Shown here: piece by piece, positions 35,781 through 44,033 of the stretch | Numbering within the stretch: the first letter of the stretch is position 1 | Layout of the letters: each line of letters begins with the position of its first letter | DNA from: CADEFX01 sp963806735 | GTDB lineage: Bacteria > Pseudomonadota > Alphaproteobacteria > Rhizobiales > Hyphomicrobiaceae | Assembly: GCA_963806735.1 (NCBI GenBank) | Contig: CAWEBE010000081.1 | Span: forward strand, 1-64,000 | Direction of reading: 5' to 3' | DNA: 64,000 nucleotides | The notes under the pieces: model-generated | Database searches by the model: none | What the model saw: only the letters and a program-made list of their open reading frames with translations | What the model was told of the DNA's origin: nothing | Made by a program: the position numbers and the translations under genes

Positions 35781-36142
35781 GAACTCCTAACAAGTAAGCC
35801 GCTTCGGAGGTGCGGCGGCTATCGACCTGGGGTGATGCGTGCAGCAGCAAGCAGGACAGCCTGCGTCAGCCGCTCATGCGAGGCTGCCGATCCCGGAAGC
35901 TCAACATTGCATGCGAGTGGCAGCGCACGGCGCTACATGGCGAGCCCATGCGCCGGAGCCATCCTCAGTCTGGGGGAGACTCGGCTTTGGGCTGCGAACC
36001 GGAGAGCAAGGGGATCGCGGATATCTTGGCGTCGTCGTGCGTGGACTTATTCGATGTTGGCTCGGCGGACATCTCCCCGCCCAGGGGCTTTCATCCGGGC
36101 TGTGGCAACGCCCGCTCCCGGCAGCTGCTTAACCCCGTGCGA

Positions 36143-36235
36143 GGTTGTGCGCCTCGCCTCCAGGGTTTTCCCCGAGTGTCTCGTTGCCGCAGAGGTGGCA
36201 TTCCTATTTGGGGCCGGATTGAAGGAGTGCTCGTT
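36143..36235 (+). promoter_or_regulatory. Conserved 5' leader of Trp/Gly-rich gene, copy 2
   Basis: 93 nt that align with 18771-18862. They share GAGTGTCTCG, the GCCGCAG-GGTGGCATTCCTATT block and GAAGGAGTGCTC. The region 35781-36142 before it shows no gene. Confidence 0.6.
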
Positions 36236-36568
36236 GTGCGCAGACAGACCCTAGTTGGCTTGGCGCTCGTTGGAGCGATCTATACCAACATCCCGGCGAC
36301 GACACCGGCCTCGGCCGGATGGTGCGATTGCGGCTACCGAGCCTACGATTACTTCGCTCCGCGCGTGTACAGCCGGATGTACAGCTATGCCTACACCCCG
36401 CTTCTCTATCGCGACTATCGGCCCGCCTACTTCTATGGCGCTTCCTTCTATCGTCCGCGCGTATGGGGATGGCGCTCATGGGGTGGACAGCATTGGGGCT
36501 GGAGCGGACGACGACATTGGGGATGGCGCGGCGGCTGGAGCGGGCGACACTGGGGGCGGCGTTGGTAG
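36236..36568 (+). CDS. Exported Trp/Gly/Tyr-rich protein, copy 2
   Basis: 110 residues from a GTG at 36236, with AAGGAG 8 bp upstream; the leader match to copy 1 fixes this start. A signal peptide (VRRQTLVGLALVGAIYTNIP, cleavage after ASA at about 29) is followed by GWCDCGYRAYDYFAPRVYSR, SFYRPRVWGWRSWGGQHWGW and a short WGWRGGWSGRHWGRRW end. The conserved Gly-Trp-x-x-Cys-x-Cys start of the mature protein is shared with copy 1 (18863). The repeat part is shorter here. Function unknown. Confidence 0.78.
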   Translation: MRRQTLVGLALVGAIYTNIPATTPASAGWCDCGYRAYDYFAPRVYSRMYSYAYTPLLYRDYRPAYFYGASFYRPRVWGWRSWGGQHWGWSGRRHWGWRGGWSGRHWGRRW

Positions 36569-36633
36569 AGTGGCGCTATCCAGCTAACCGAGGACTGACC
36601 GCTCTAGGGTGTGCTGGAACGGTCAAGCCCCGT

Positions 36634-37029
36634 TCACGCTGCAGCTAGCATCTCTTGACGCATGGCCGCAAACAGCTCGTCGGCGCTGAACGGCTTTTGC
36701 AGGAACGCAGCGTCCTTGCTGACCGACATGGGCAGTATGGCCGAGCCGCTCATGACGATGACGGGCAGATTGCGCTGAAGCAGCCACTCGATCAGACCGA
36801 CTGTCAGCTCATCTCCCAAATTGAGATCCACCAGCGCAAGGTCTGGGCTTTGGGCCATCGTCAACTGTTCGGCTTCGTGTGAGGTGGCGGCTGGTCCGGT
36901 TACCGCCATGCCGGTATCGGTCAGCACGGACGCCAACGCCCCGGCCACTTGACCGTTGTCCTCGACCACAAGCACACGGATGCCCTGCAACGACCCGTCG
37001 TCTAAATCACTGGAGCACGATAAGGGCAT
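36634..37029 (-). CDS. Stand-alone response-regulator receiver protein
   Basis: 131 residues from the ATG at 37029; an ORF open to 37143 adds unlikely sequence. A single receiver domain: RVLVVEDNGQVAGALASVLT with the acidic pair, the phospho-Asp in LALVDLNLGD, a Ser in VIVMSGSA and the Lys in AFLQKPFSADEL. No output domain, so it signals by binding a partner, as CheY/DivK types do. It lies in the same position relative to the Trp/Gly-rich gene cluster as regulators in copy 1, but is not a NarL type. Confidence 0.86.
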   Translation of the reverse strand: MPLSCSSDLDDGSLQGIRVLVVEDNGQVAGALASVLTDTGMAVTGPAATSHEAEQLTMAQSPDLALVDLNLGDELTVGLIEWLLQRNLPVIVMSGSAILPMSVSKDAAFLQKPFSADELFAAMRQEMLAAA

Positions 37030-37471
37030 GAGAAGCTCCGGTCGCCCGCAACTGATGGCGCTGGCCACCGCAACGGCGTGAACACGAGGACCTCCCTGGC
37101 TGCATCTATCGGGATCGCTCGTGAACTTCCGATGACACAGCATGCGTCTACTGACGGGTGCTCCACACTAGGTCAACTAACCGGACTGATCTGCCGCGCG
37201 ACCAATTGTTCGGGTGAGCCGTGTCGTGCGCGCAGGCTCCATCTGCCGCTGAACCCTGCTGACATCCCGCGCAGCAGCGTCACCCGCGAGCGCAAGTTGG
37301 AGCGTCGCCAGATGCCGGCACAACTTAGGCAGTCGCACGGTGGCCGAGCGCGGACCCGCACATCGCGGCAGTCTGTCGCACGACTCCGTTGGAGGTGCTG
37401 ATCGTTGTGGCCTGGATGCTGCCATGAGCCCGATCAGCGTCGTCAACGCTCGCTGTGCGAGGGAGGAATAT
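37030..37471. other. Gene-free stretch
   Basis: No ORF with protein character. The right end has the strong GGGAGGAATAT ribosome site of the next gene. Confidence 0.45.
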
Positions 37472-37684
37472 ATGGTTTCTCTCAAGGGGCAAGGATATGC
37501 GATCGGCGCCGCCCTAGCTGCTGCCGCCGTCGTTGTGCTGATGCTTTGGTCTGAGAGCATCAGCACCCGCATCGCGCCCAATGCGCAGACCGGCGCAGCC
37601 CGTTGCCACGCACAATATGGCTGCGGGACCCGCTATGTGGATCCTCCGTCATGGGAAGCCCGCCACTGGCACCACGTAGACTGA
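37472..37684 (+). CDS. Small membrane-anchored or exported protein
   Basis: 70 residues, ATG at 37472 with GGGAGGAA 6-8 bp upstream. A hydrophobic helix (YAIGAALAAAAVVVLMLW, residues 9-26) is followed by a polar tail with two Cys (RCHAQYGCGTRYVDPPSWEA) and HWHH. Possible heme or metal contact by Cys/His is speculation. It is the last cargo gene before the island right end. Confidence 0.65.
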   Translation: MVSLKGQGYAIGAALAAAAVVVLMLWSESISTRIAPNAQTGAARCHAQYGCGTRYVDPPSWEARHWHHVD

Positions 37685-37869
37685 CGCAACATGACGGCTG
37701 TCAGCTTGTGACCGGCCTGATACTTAGGTTGAACGTGGCCATTCCCGGGAAATAGCTGCCGTTGAATTTGCTGGAGTAAATGGCGAGCTCCTAAGCGGAA
37801 TGTGATGCCATACGCCGTGCGGCTCAGTTGTGCAGAAACGAAGGTCCGCACGGAAGGCGGCTTGGCAGA

Positions 37870-37890
37870 GGTGCACAAAGCTGGTACACA
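37870..37890 (+). repeat. Paired GGTRCACA boxes at second right end
   Basis: GGTGCACA (37870-37877) and GGTACACA (37883-37890), spaced as in the other two sets. The att core follows 61 bp later, against 62 bp at the first right end. Confidence 0.65.
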
Positions 37891-37950
37891 AGGGCCACGC
37901 TGGAGAGCGGAAAACCTTTTATTTTCAACGCCCAAGGACGGTACGTAACT

Positions 37951-37968
37951 GTCCTCTTCTGGGCATCA
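37951..37968 (+). repeat. Attachment-site core copy 3
   Basis: GTCCTCTTCTGGGCATCA, one mismatch from copies 1 and 2. It lies 44 bp before rnd, where the conserved chromosome resumes. The upstream 110 bp aligns with the right end at 21350-21458. Confidence 0.75.
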
Positions 37969-38011
37969 GACGCCGGGTGCGCGGCGCAAGCGTTTGAGGG
38001 ACAAAGCGCTG

Positions 38012-38632
38012 ATGCCGAGTTCGCAGATTAAGCTGCACAGGGGCGATTTGCCGGCGGGGCTGAGCCTGGGTCCGGTCGTCGCCATCGACACCGAAACGCT
38101 GGGCCTCAAACCGAGCCGCGACCGCTTGTGCCTTGTGCAACTGTACGGCGGCATGGGCGATGTGCATCTGGTTCAGTTCGACGGCAACGATTGGTCGGCA
38201 CCGCGCCTCAAGGCGCTGCTGGCAGATACTAGGACCACCAAGATTTTCCATTACGCCCGCTTCGATTTGGCCGTGCTGGAGAAGTACTTAGGGGTGATGA
38301 CCAGCCCCGTCTGGTGCACCAAGATCGCCTCCAAGCTGGCGCGCACGTATACCGATCGGCACGGGCTCAAGGATCTGTGCGGGGAGCTGCTCGGCATCGA
38401 CCTCTCAAAGCAGCAGCAGAGCTCCGACTGGGCCGCGTTCAATCTGTCGCAGCAGCAACAGGCCTATGCCGCCTCGGACGTGCTGCACCTGCATGAGCTC
38501 AAGAACCGGCTCGAGGCCATGCTGACCAGGGATGGCCGCAAGGCCGCTGCCGAGGCCTGCTTTCGTTTTCTGCCGGATCGTGTCCGCCTCGACCTGACGG
38601 GCTTCGAGGAGGTGGATATTTTCGCCCATTGA
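38012..38632 (+). CDS. rnd: Ribonuclease D-type 3'-5' exonuclease
   Basis: 206 residues from the ATG at 38012 (GAGGGA upstream). DEDD exonuclease: DTETLGL (Asp/Glu), KIFHYARFDLAVL, and QQAYAASDVLHLHEL with the final Tyr/Asp. No C-terminal HRDC domain, so it is the short RNase D-like form common in Alphaproteobacteria. It trims RNA 3' ends. It is the first gene of the conserved rnd-lpt-rpoN block and marks the end of the island region. Confidence 0.92.
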   Translation: MPSSQIKLHRGDLPAGLSLGPVVAIDTETLGLKPSRDRLCLVQLYGGMGDVHLVQFDGNDWSAPRLKALLADTRTTKIFHYARFDLAVLEKYLGVMTSPVWCTKIASKLARTYTDRHGLKDLCGELLGIDLSKQQQSSDWAAFNLSQQQQAYAASDVLHLHELKNRLEAMLTRDGRKAAAEACFRFLPDRVRLDLTGFEEVDIFAH

Positions 38633-38738
38633 GGGATCAGGCGCTCCGTCGCTGCCTTGTGCGGACCCAAATTACCCGGCAGTTTCAGACACTCGGGGCG
38701 AATCCCGGATAACGTGCTGCACTGCGGTCAGCGGGCGG

Positions 38739-40769
38739 ATGGTCACGTCGACAGACATCAGAGGCTATCGCGGTGAGCGCTCCGCTGCCGGGCTGGCGAC
38801 GGCGCAGGAGCGCCTTGCGGCCTTCAACCGGGCTCGACGGCACACCCGGTCTGTTCGTGTGTTGCGTCTGGCGCTGCCTTCCGCCGCCATCATTGCGCTC
38901 ATGCTGTATGGGGTGACGCTGTTCATTGTGGTTGGCCTCAAGCCGAAGAATTTCGATCCCGGCACCGTGCGGATCGACTCCGAGCACCTGACCATGGAGA
39001 ACCCGAAGTACGACGGCTTCGGCAAGGACGGCACTCGCTATCAGTTGCGAGCTAAGCAGGCCGTGACCGACATCAAGATGTCGGGGCCGATACGTCTCGT
39101 CGAGATCGACGGCGATCTGGTGCAGCAGACCGGCGCTCTCACTCGCATCAAGGCCAATTGGGGCACTTACGACCAGAAGAAGAGCGAGCTGGAGCTCTAT
39201 GAGAGGATCGACATAGACGGATCGGCTGGAACGACAGCGCGGCTGACGCGCGCCACCGTCTATGCCAAGGAAAGCCGTGTGGTGTCGCTGGAGCCTGTCG
39301 TCGCCGAGCTGCCGTCCGCCTCCGTGCGCGCGCGGACGATGACGCTCAATTCGAAATCGCGGCAGATCTCCTTCAAGGAGGCGGTGGAGGTGCAGTTGCG
39401 GCCTAATCCGCCCGCGCAGGCTGATCGCGAGCAGCCCGGGAAGGCCAAGCCGCCGTCCGCGCTGCCAGGATTGAGCTTGAACTCCAACGCACCCGTCGAT
39501 GTGCGCTCCGATCTTCTCGATATCGACGATACGGCGCGCACGGCTGTGTTCCGCCAGAACGTAACCGCAAGGCAAGCCGACGCGACGATGACGGCGCCGG
39601 AGCTCGAAGTGGCCTACGAGGGGCGTGCGGCGTTGCCGGACGGCAGCACGCAAGGAGAACAGCAAACAGCCACCCGGCTCAAGGCGCTCAGGGCCCGAGG
39701 CGGCGTGGTCATGATCCAGAAAGAGGATCGCGCCACGAGCGATAGCCTTGACTATGAGGCCCAAAGCGAGCGCGCGACGCTGAGGGGCAATGTCGTTTTG
39801 TCCTCGGGCAGCGAGCGGCGTGTTACGAGTGCGGTTGCCGAGTTCGACCGGCTTGCGGATACGGCGTTGCTGACCGGCGGCGTAGTGGTGAACCAAGGCC
39901 AGAACATTCTCAGAGGGCAGCGCCTTTCCCTCGATCGCAAGGCGGCCAGGAGCAAGCTCGACAGCCCGGCGGCGGATGGGCAGCCGGCGGGGCGCATCAG
40001 CGCTACGCTCTATCGGACCGATCAGCGGTCCACGGAAGGAGCCACACCCGCCAGGGATGCTGGCCGGACCGAAGCGCCAAGCGGTCTGGGCGACGGCGTG
40101 CCGATGCTCGGGGCAACTTTCAAGACGGATCCAAAGGCGCCTGTCGATGTCGAGGCCGATACGCTCGATATTCTCGACCAGAGCAGGATGGCGGTCTTCA
40201 AAGGCAACGTTGTCACCAAGCAGGGCGCCTTCGTCGTGCGCGCCGCTGAGCTGACCGCACGTTACGCCGGACAGACAGGGCTCGGGCTGACACAAGCCCA
40301 GACTTCGGCACCGGGTACTCCCAAGCAGAGTGCGCAGCTCACCAAGATCGAGGCGCGTCAGAAGGTCGTGATCACATCGAGCGACGGCCGCACGGCGTCG
40401 GGCGATTGGGCCGACTTCGACGTACGGGGAAATACCGCTGTCGTTGGTGGCAAGGTCATTGTCAGTCAGGGACAAAGCATAGTCGAAGGCACGAAGCTGC
40501 TTATCGATATGACGACGGGACAGAGCCGCTTCGAGATGGAGGAAGGGCAGGCCGGCACTGCGGCCGCGGCGCAGGCATCACCCGCCTGCCCGGAAGGACA
40601 GGTCTGCTCCAAGAGCCGGATTCGCGCAGTGTTCTATCCCAAGGAGGTCGAGGCCGCGAAAAAGAAGAAGGGGGACGAGCAAGGCGCTGGCGCAAGCCCT
40701 CTGAATGGAGCGAAGCAGCCATCGAGCTCGTCTTGGGACTCGACCACGACCTCACGGGAGGCAAAGTAG
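38739..40769 (+). CDS. lptC-lptA: LptC-LptA fusion protein with two LptA (OstA) domains
   Basis: 676 residues, about three times LptC. A cytoplasmic start and a single membrane helix (AAIIALMLYGVTLFIVVGL, about 48-66) anchor the periplasmic LptC part (to about 225; NPKYDGFGKDGTRYQLRAKQ). Two LptA-type beta-jellyroll domains follow: PVDVRSDLLDIDDTARTAVF (about 248) and PVDVEADTLDILDQSRMAVF (about 467), each with the F-x-x-N-V strand. A charged tail ends the protein. LptC and LptA normally are separate proteins that carry LPS across the periplasm. One open frame covers all, so the fusion is real. lptB follows by 1 bp. Confidence 0.9.
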   Translation: MVTSTDIRGYRGERSAAGLATAQERLAAFNRARRHTRSVRVLRLALPSAAIIALMLYGVTLFIVVGLKPKNFDPGTVRIDSEHLTMENPKYDGFGKDGTRYQLRAKQAVTDIKMSGPIRLVEIDGDLVQQTGALTRIKANWGTYDQKKSELELYERIDIDGSAGTTARLTRATVYAKESRVVSLEPVVAELPSASVRARTMTLNSKSRQISFKEAVEVQLRPNPPAQADREQPGKAKPPSALPGLSLNSNAPVDVRSDLLDIDDTARTAVFRQNVTARQADATMTAPELEVAYEGRAALPDGSTQGEQQTATRLKALRARGGVVMIQKEDRATSDSLDYEAQSERATLRGNVVLSSGSERRVTSAVAEFDRLADTALLTGGVVVNQGQNILRGQRLSLDRKAARSKLDSPAADGQPAGRISATLYRTDQRSTEGATPARDAGRTEAPSGLGDGVPMLGATFKTDPKAPVDVEADTLDILDQSRMAVFKGNVVTKQGAFVVRAAELTARYAGQTGLGLTQAQTSAPGTPKQSAQLTKIEARQKVVITSSDGRTASGDWADFDVRGNTAVVGGKVIVSQGQSIVEGTKLLIDMTTGQSRFEMEEGQAGTAAAAQASPACPEGQVCSKSRIRAVFYPKEVEAAKKKKGDEQGAGASPLNGAKQPSSSSWDSTTTSREAK

Positions 40770-40770
40770 C

Positions 40771-41607
40771 GTGAAGCTGACTTCGCTGCTCTCGAGATCC
40801 AGCACACGCGCACGGAGCCGCGCAAGCCGAGGCAATGGCCATGATCGCGACTACGCCGAGCGGGATCAGGAGAGTTGGGCTGCAGGCGAGGGCTGGTTGA
40901 CCTGCGAGGGTGTGCGCAAGACCTATCGCAAGCGCACCGTCGTGAAGGACGTCAGCCTGGCTGTGGGGCGGGGTGAGGCCGTAGGCCTGCTCGGGCCCAA
41001 TGGCGCCGGCAAGACGACAGTCTTCTACATGATCACGGGGCTGGTGCCGGCGGATGCGGGGCGCATCACGATCGACGGGCGCGACGTGACCGCACTGCCC
41101 ATGTACCGGCGCGCACGGCTAGGCATCGGCTATCTACCGCAGGAAGCATCTATCTTCCGTGGCCTGACGGTCGAGCAGAACATCATGGCGGTGCTCGAGC
41201 TGGTGGAGCCCAACCGCCGCCGCCGCCAGGAGCAGCTCGACAGCCTGCTCGACGAGTTCAAGATCGCGCGCCTGCGCAAAAGCCCTTCCATTGCCCTGTC
41301 GGGCGGCGAGCGGCGGCGCTGCGAGATTGCCCGCGCCCTGGCGTCGCGCCCATCATTCATGCTGCTGGATGAACCTTTTGCAGGCATTGATCCGCTGGCG
41401 GTCAGCGATATACAGGATCTGGTGCGCCATCTGACGGCGCGTGGGATCGGCGTTCTGATCACTGATCATAACGTTCGCGAAACGTTAAATCTCGTGGATC
41501 GCGGCTACGTCATTGCGGATGGTCAAGTTCTGACGCACGGTAACCCCGAGGAAATCAAAGCCAACGAAGATGTCCGGCGTGTGTACCTGGGAGACATGTT
41601 TGGTTAA
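40771..41607 (+). CDS. lptB: LPS export ABC transporter ATP-binding protein
   Basis: 278 residues from a GTG at 40771, one base after the lptC-lptA stop, with GGGAGG upstream. Walker A GPNGAGKTTVFYMITG, signature LSGGERRRCEIARAL, Walker B FMLLDEPFAGIDP and the switch His in LITDHNVRETL. About 45 extra N-terminal residues precede the usual LptB start (LTCEGVRKTYRKRTVVKDVS); a shorter start cannot be excluded. It powers LPS extraction from the inner membrane with LptFG. Confidence 0.95.
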   Translation: MKLTSLLSRSSTRARSRASRGNGHDRDYAERDQESWAAGEGWLTCEGVRKTYRKRTVVKDVSLAVGRGEAVGLLGPNGAGKTTVFYMITGLVPADAGRITIDGRDVTALPMYRRARLGIGYLPQEASIFRGLTVEQNIMAVLELVEPNRRRRQEQLDSLLDEFKIARLRKSPSIALSGGERRRCEIARALASRPSFMLLDEPFAGIDPLAVSDIQDLVRHLTARGIGVLITDHNVRETLNLVDRGYVIADGQVLTHGNPEEIKANEDVRRVYLGDMFG

Positions 41608-41666
41608 AGGCCAGCGCGTAATTGTCGATGTCGCACGGCCCCGGGTAGCAGGTGAGGACCATTAGT

Positions 41667-43199
41667 ATGGCGCTTTCGGCGAAGCTTGAGCTCAGACAGA
41701 GCCAGCAGCTCGTCATGACGCCGCAGCTGCAGCAGGCGATCAAGCTGCTGCAGCTCTCCAACCTCGAGCTGAACGCGTTCGTGGATTCCGAACTCGAGCG
41801 TAATCCCCTGCTCGAGCGCGATGACGAGTCAGCCGCGGACCTCCCGCGCGCCAGCAACGGAGAGACCCTGACTCAACCAGATGAGCGTATCGACAACTCG
41901 GAGGAGCCGGGGCTCGATCTATCGCGGGAAGCGGCCAAGGCGACCAGCGACCTCGACGCGGACTACGAGAATGTTTTCCCCGAGACTGCACCCTCTGATC
42001 TCGGGCCCGACCTCGCCGGTGGCAGCTGGGCGTCCCTGCGTCAGCGCACGCACAATTTCGACAGCGAGCCGAATCTCGAAGCCGTCGTCTCTGGCGATGT
42101 GTCGCTCAAGGACCATCTCAACGGGCAGCTGCAACTCGCGATTGCAGACCCGGCCGAGCGGCTTATCGGCGCTTATCTCATCGATCACGTCGACGAGGCC
42201 GGATACCTGACCGAGGATCTGGCCGTGCTGTCGGAGAAGCTCGGCGCCGCGCGGTCGCTGGTGGACCGGGTGCTCACCAAGCTGCAGACCTTCGACCCGG
42301 TGGGCGTCTTCGCCCGCGATCTCAAGGAGTGTCTTGCGCTGCAACTCAAGGAAGGGGGACGCTACGATCCGCTGATCGCGAAGTTCCTCGACCATCTGGA
42401 TCTGCTGGCGGCCCACAATCTGCCGGCATTGCGGCGCGCCGCCGGCGTCGATCTCGACGACCTGGCGGACATGATTGCCGAAATCAAGCGGCTGAACCCG
42501 AAGCCCGGTCTGCAGTTCGGCTCGGTCGATGTGCAACCAGTGGTGCCGGATGTCCTGGTACGTGCCGCCTCGGACGGGAGCTGGATCGTCGAGCTCAACA
42601 GCGACACGCTGCCCCGTGTGCTCGTCAACCGCAGCTATTACACACGCGTGTCGAAAACGACACGCACCGAGAAGGACAAGGGCTTTCTTCTCGATTGCCT
42701 GCAAAATGCCAACTGGCTGGTGAAGAGCCTGGATCAGAGGGTCCGTACCATCCTGAAGGTGGCGGAGGAGATCGTACGCCAGCAGGATGCTTTCCTGACG
42801 CACGGGGTTCAGTATCTGCGCCCGCTGAACCTGAAGACGGTTGCCGATGCGATCAAGATGCACGAGTTGACGGTGAGCCGTGTCACCTCCAACAAGTACA
42901 TGGCGACCAGCCGCGGCATCTTCGAGTTGAAATACTTCTTCACATCTGCCATCGCGGCAGCCGGCGATGGGGCCGCTCATTCCTCCGAAGCGGTGCGCCA
43001 TCGCATCAAGATATTGATCGATGCCGAAAGCCCCGGCGCCGTTCTGTCGGACGACAAGATTGTCGATATCCTACAGAAGGACGGCATCGATATCGCCCGG
43101 CGCACCGTTGCCAAGTACCGTGAGGCGATGCGCATCTCCTCCTCTGTGCGGCGCCGGCGTGAGAAGCGCATTCCAATCCACAATGGCAGAGTCGTCTGA
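41667..43199 (+). CDS. rpoN: RNA polymerase sigma-54 factor
   Basis: 510 residues from the ATG at 41667 (GGTGAGGA upstream). Region I has the Gln-rich LRQSQQLVMTPQLQQAIKLL for activator contact. A core-binding region follows, and the RpoN box ARRTVAKYREAM near the end recognises the -24 element. It reads genes for nitrogen use and similar traits. The position after lptB is conserved in Alphaproteobacteria. Confidence 0.97.
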   Translation: MALSAKLELRQSQQLVMTPQLQQAIKLLQLSNLELNAFVDSELERNPLLERDDESAADLPRASNGETLTQPDERIDNSEEPGLDLSREAAKATSDLDADYENVFPETAPSDLGPDLAGGSWASLRQRTHNFDSEPNLEAVVSGDVSLKDHLNGQLQLAIADPAERLIGAYLIDHVDEAGYLTEDLAVLSEKLGAARSLVDRVLTKLQTFDPVGVFARDLKECLALQLKEGGRYDPLIAKFLDHLDLLAAHNLPALRRAAGVDLDDLADMIAEIKRLNPKPGLQFGSVDVQPVVPDVLVRAASDGSWIVELNSDTLPRVLVNRSYYTRVSKTTRTEKDKGFLLDCLQNANWLVKSLDQRVRTILKVAEEIVRQQDAFLTHGVQYLRPLNLKTVADAIKMHELTVSRVTSNKYMATSRGIFELKYFFTSAIAAAGDGAAHSSEAVRHRIKILIDAESPGAVLSDDKIVDILQKDGIDIARRTVAKYREAMRISSSVRRRREKRIPIHNGRVV

Positions 43200-43568
43200 A
43201 TCGCAAATATTTGTAATCGTTTGCAAAAATACCATCTCTTTGGTGCGCTGGCGGTTGGGTCGCGTGGCATTGACAGACGCAGATGCCGAGACTAGGTTGC
43301 GCCGCAATCAAGAACATGGGGACGGCTGCGGAGCCGCGTTTCTACCGCCAGTTCTTAGGTGCCATGGGCTCGCTGCCGGGCCAGAAACCGGTTGCAGGTT
43401 TCCTCGTCTGAAGCGGTGTCGACTATGGCACGTATTGCCATAGGCATTGCTTATTTCGAGGCTAGTTCAACGAGCCGAGCCTGCGGCTGCGCCAATGGAT
43501 AGGCCTTGAGAGCCGATGGCACGTTAGCTGCATTCAGATTGAGTGACGCGACAGGAAGCGCATCGACG
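43200..43568. other. Gene-free gap where hpf is usually found
   Basis: In many Alphaproteobacteria a long-form hpf (about 190 codons) sits between rpoN and ptsN. This 369-bp gap is too short for it and shows no HPF-like reading in any frame. A GC-rich hairpin (CGGCTGCGGAGCCG, about 43324-43337) is present. Confidence 0.55.
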
Positions 43569-44033
43569 ATGGACCTTGGGGACCTGATAACGCCTGAAGG
43601 GGTCATTGCCTCCCTGAAGGCGAAGAACAAGAAGCACGCCCTTCAGGAAATGGCCGAAAAAGCCGCTGCACTGACAGGCGGCAACGCTCGCCAGATCTTC
43701 GAGACGCTGTTGCAACGCGAACGCCTCGGGTCCACCGGGGTTGGGCGCGGCATTGCCATTCCGCATGGGCGGCTCGAGGGCCTCCAGCGCATCGTGAGCG
43801 TGTTTGCCCGGCTCGAGGAGCCGATCCCGTTCGACTCGCTCGATGACGAGCCGGTCGAGCTCATATTCCTGTTGCTGGCGCCAGAGCACGCCGGCGCCGA
43901 TCACCTGAAGGCGCTGGCCCGCATCTCGCGTCTGTTGCGCGACCCGGCCACGATCGAGAATTTGAAAGCCTCGCGGGATCCCGCCGCTCTCTACGCGGTG
44001 CTCACCGAGCCGGTCACCTCGCACGCGGCCTAG
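43569..44033 (+). CDS. ptsN: PTS IIA-Ntr nitrogen regulatory protein
   Basis: 154 residues from the ATG at 43569 (AGGAAG upstream). EIIA-Ntr fold with the phosphorylated His in GIAIPHGRLEGL, preceded by LLQRERLGSTGVGRG and followed by IFLLLAPEHAGADHLKALAR. It takes phosphate from NPr of PTS-Ntr and controls K+ transport and nitrogen responses. Converges on uppP, end to end with no gap. Confidence 0.95.
   Translation: MDLGDLITPEGVIASLKAKNKKHALQEMAEKAAALTGGNARQIFETLLQRERLGSTGVGRGIAIPHGRLEGLQRIVSVFARLEEPIPFDSLDDEPVELIFLLLAPEHAGADHLKALARISRLLRDPATIENLKASRDPAALYAVLTEPVTSHAA

Noticed and set aside
38685..40475. 596-codon minus-strand ORF
   Set aside because: It is the mirror of the lptC-lptA frame in GC-rich DNA; composition is Arg/Leu/His-rich with no family features.
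41919..43001. 360-codon ORF antisense to rpoN
   Set aside because: Shadow of the sigma-54 gene; no start signal or protein features.
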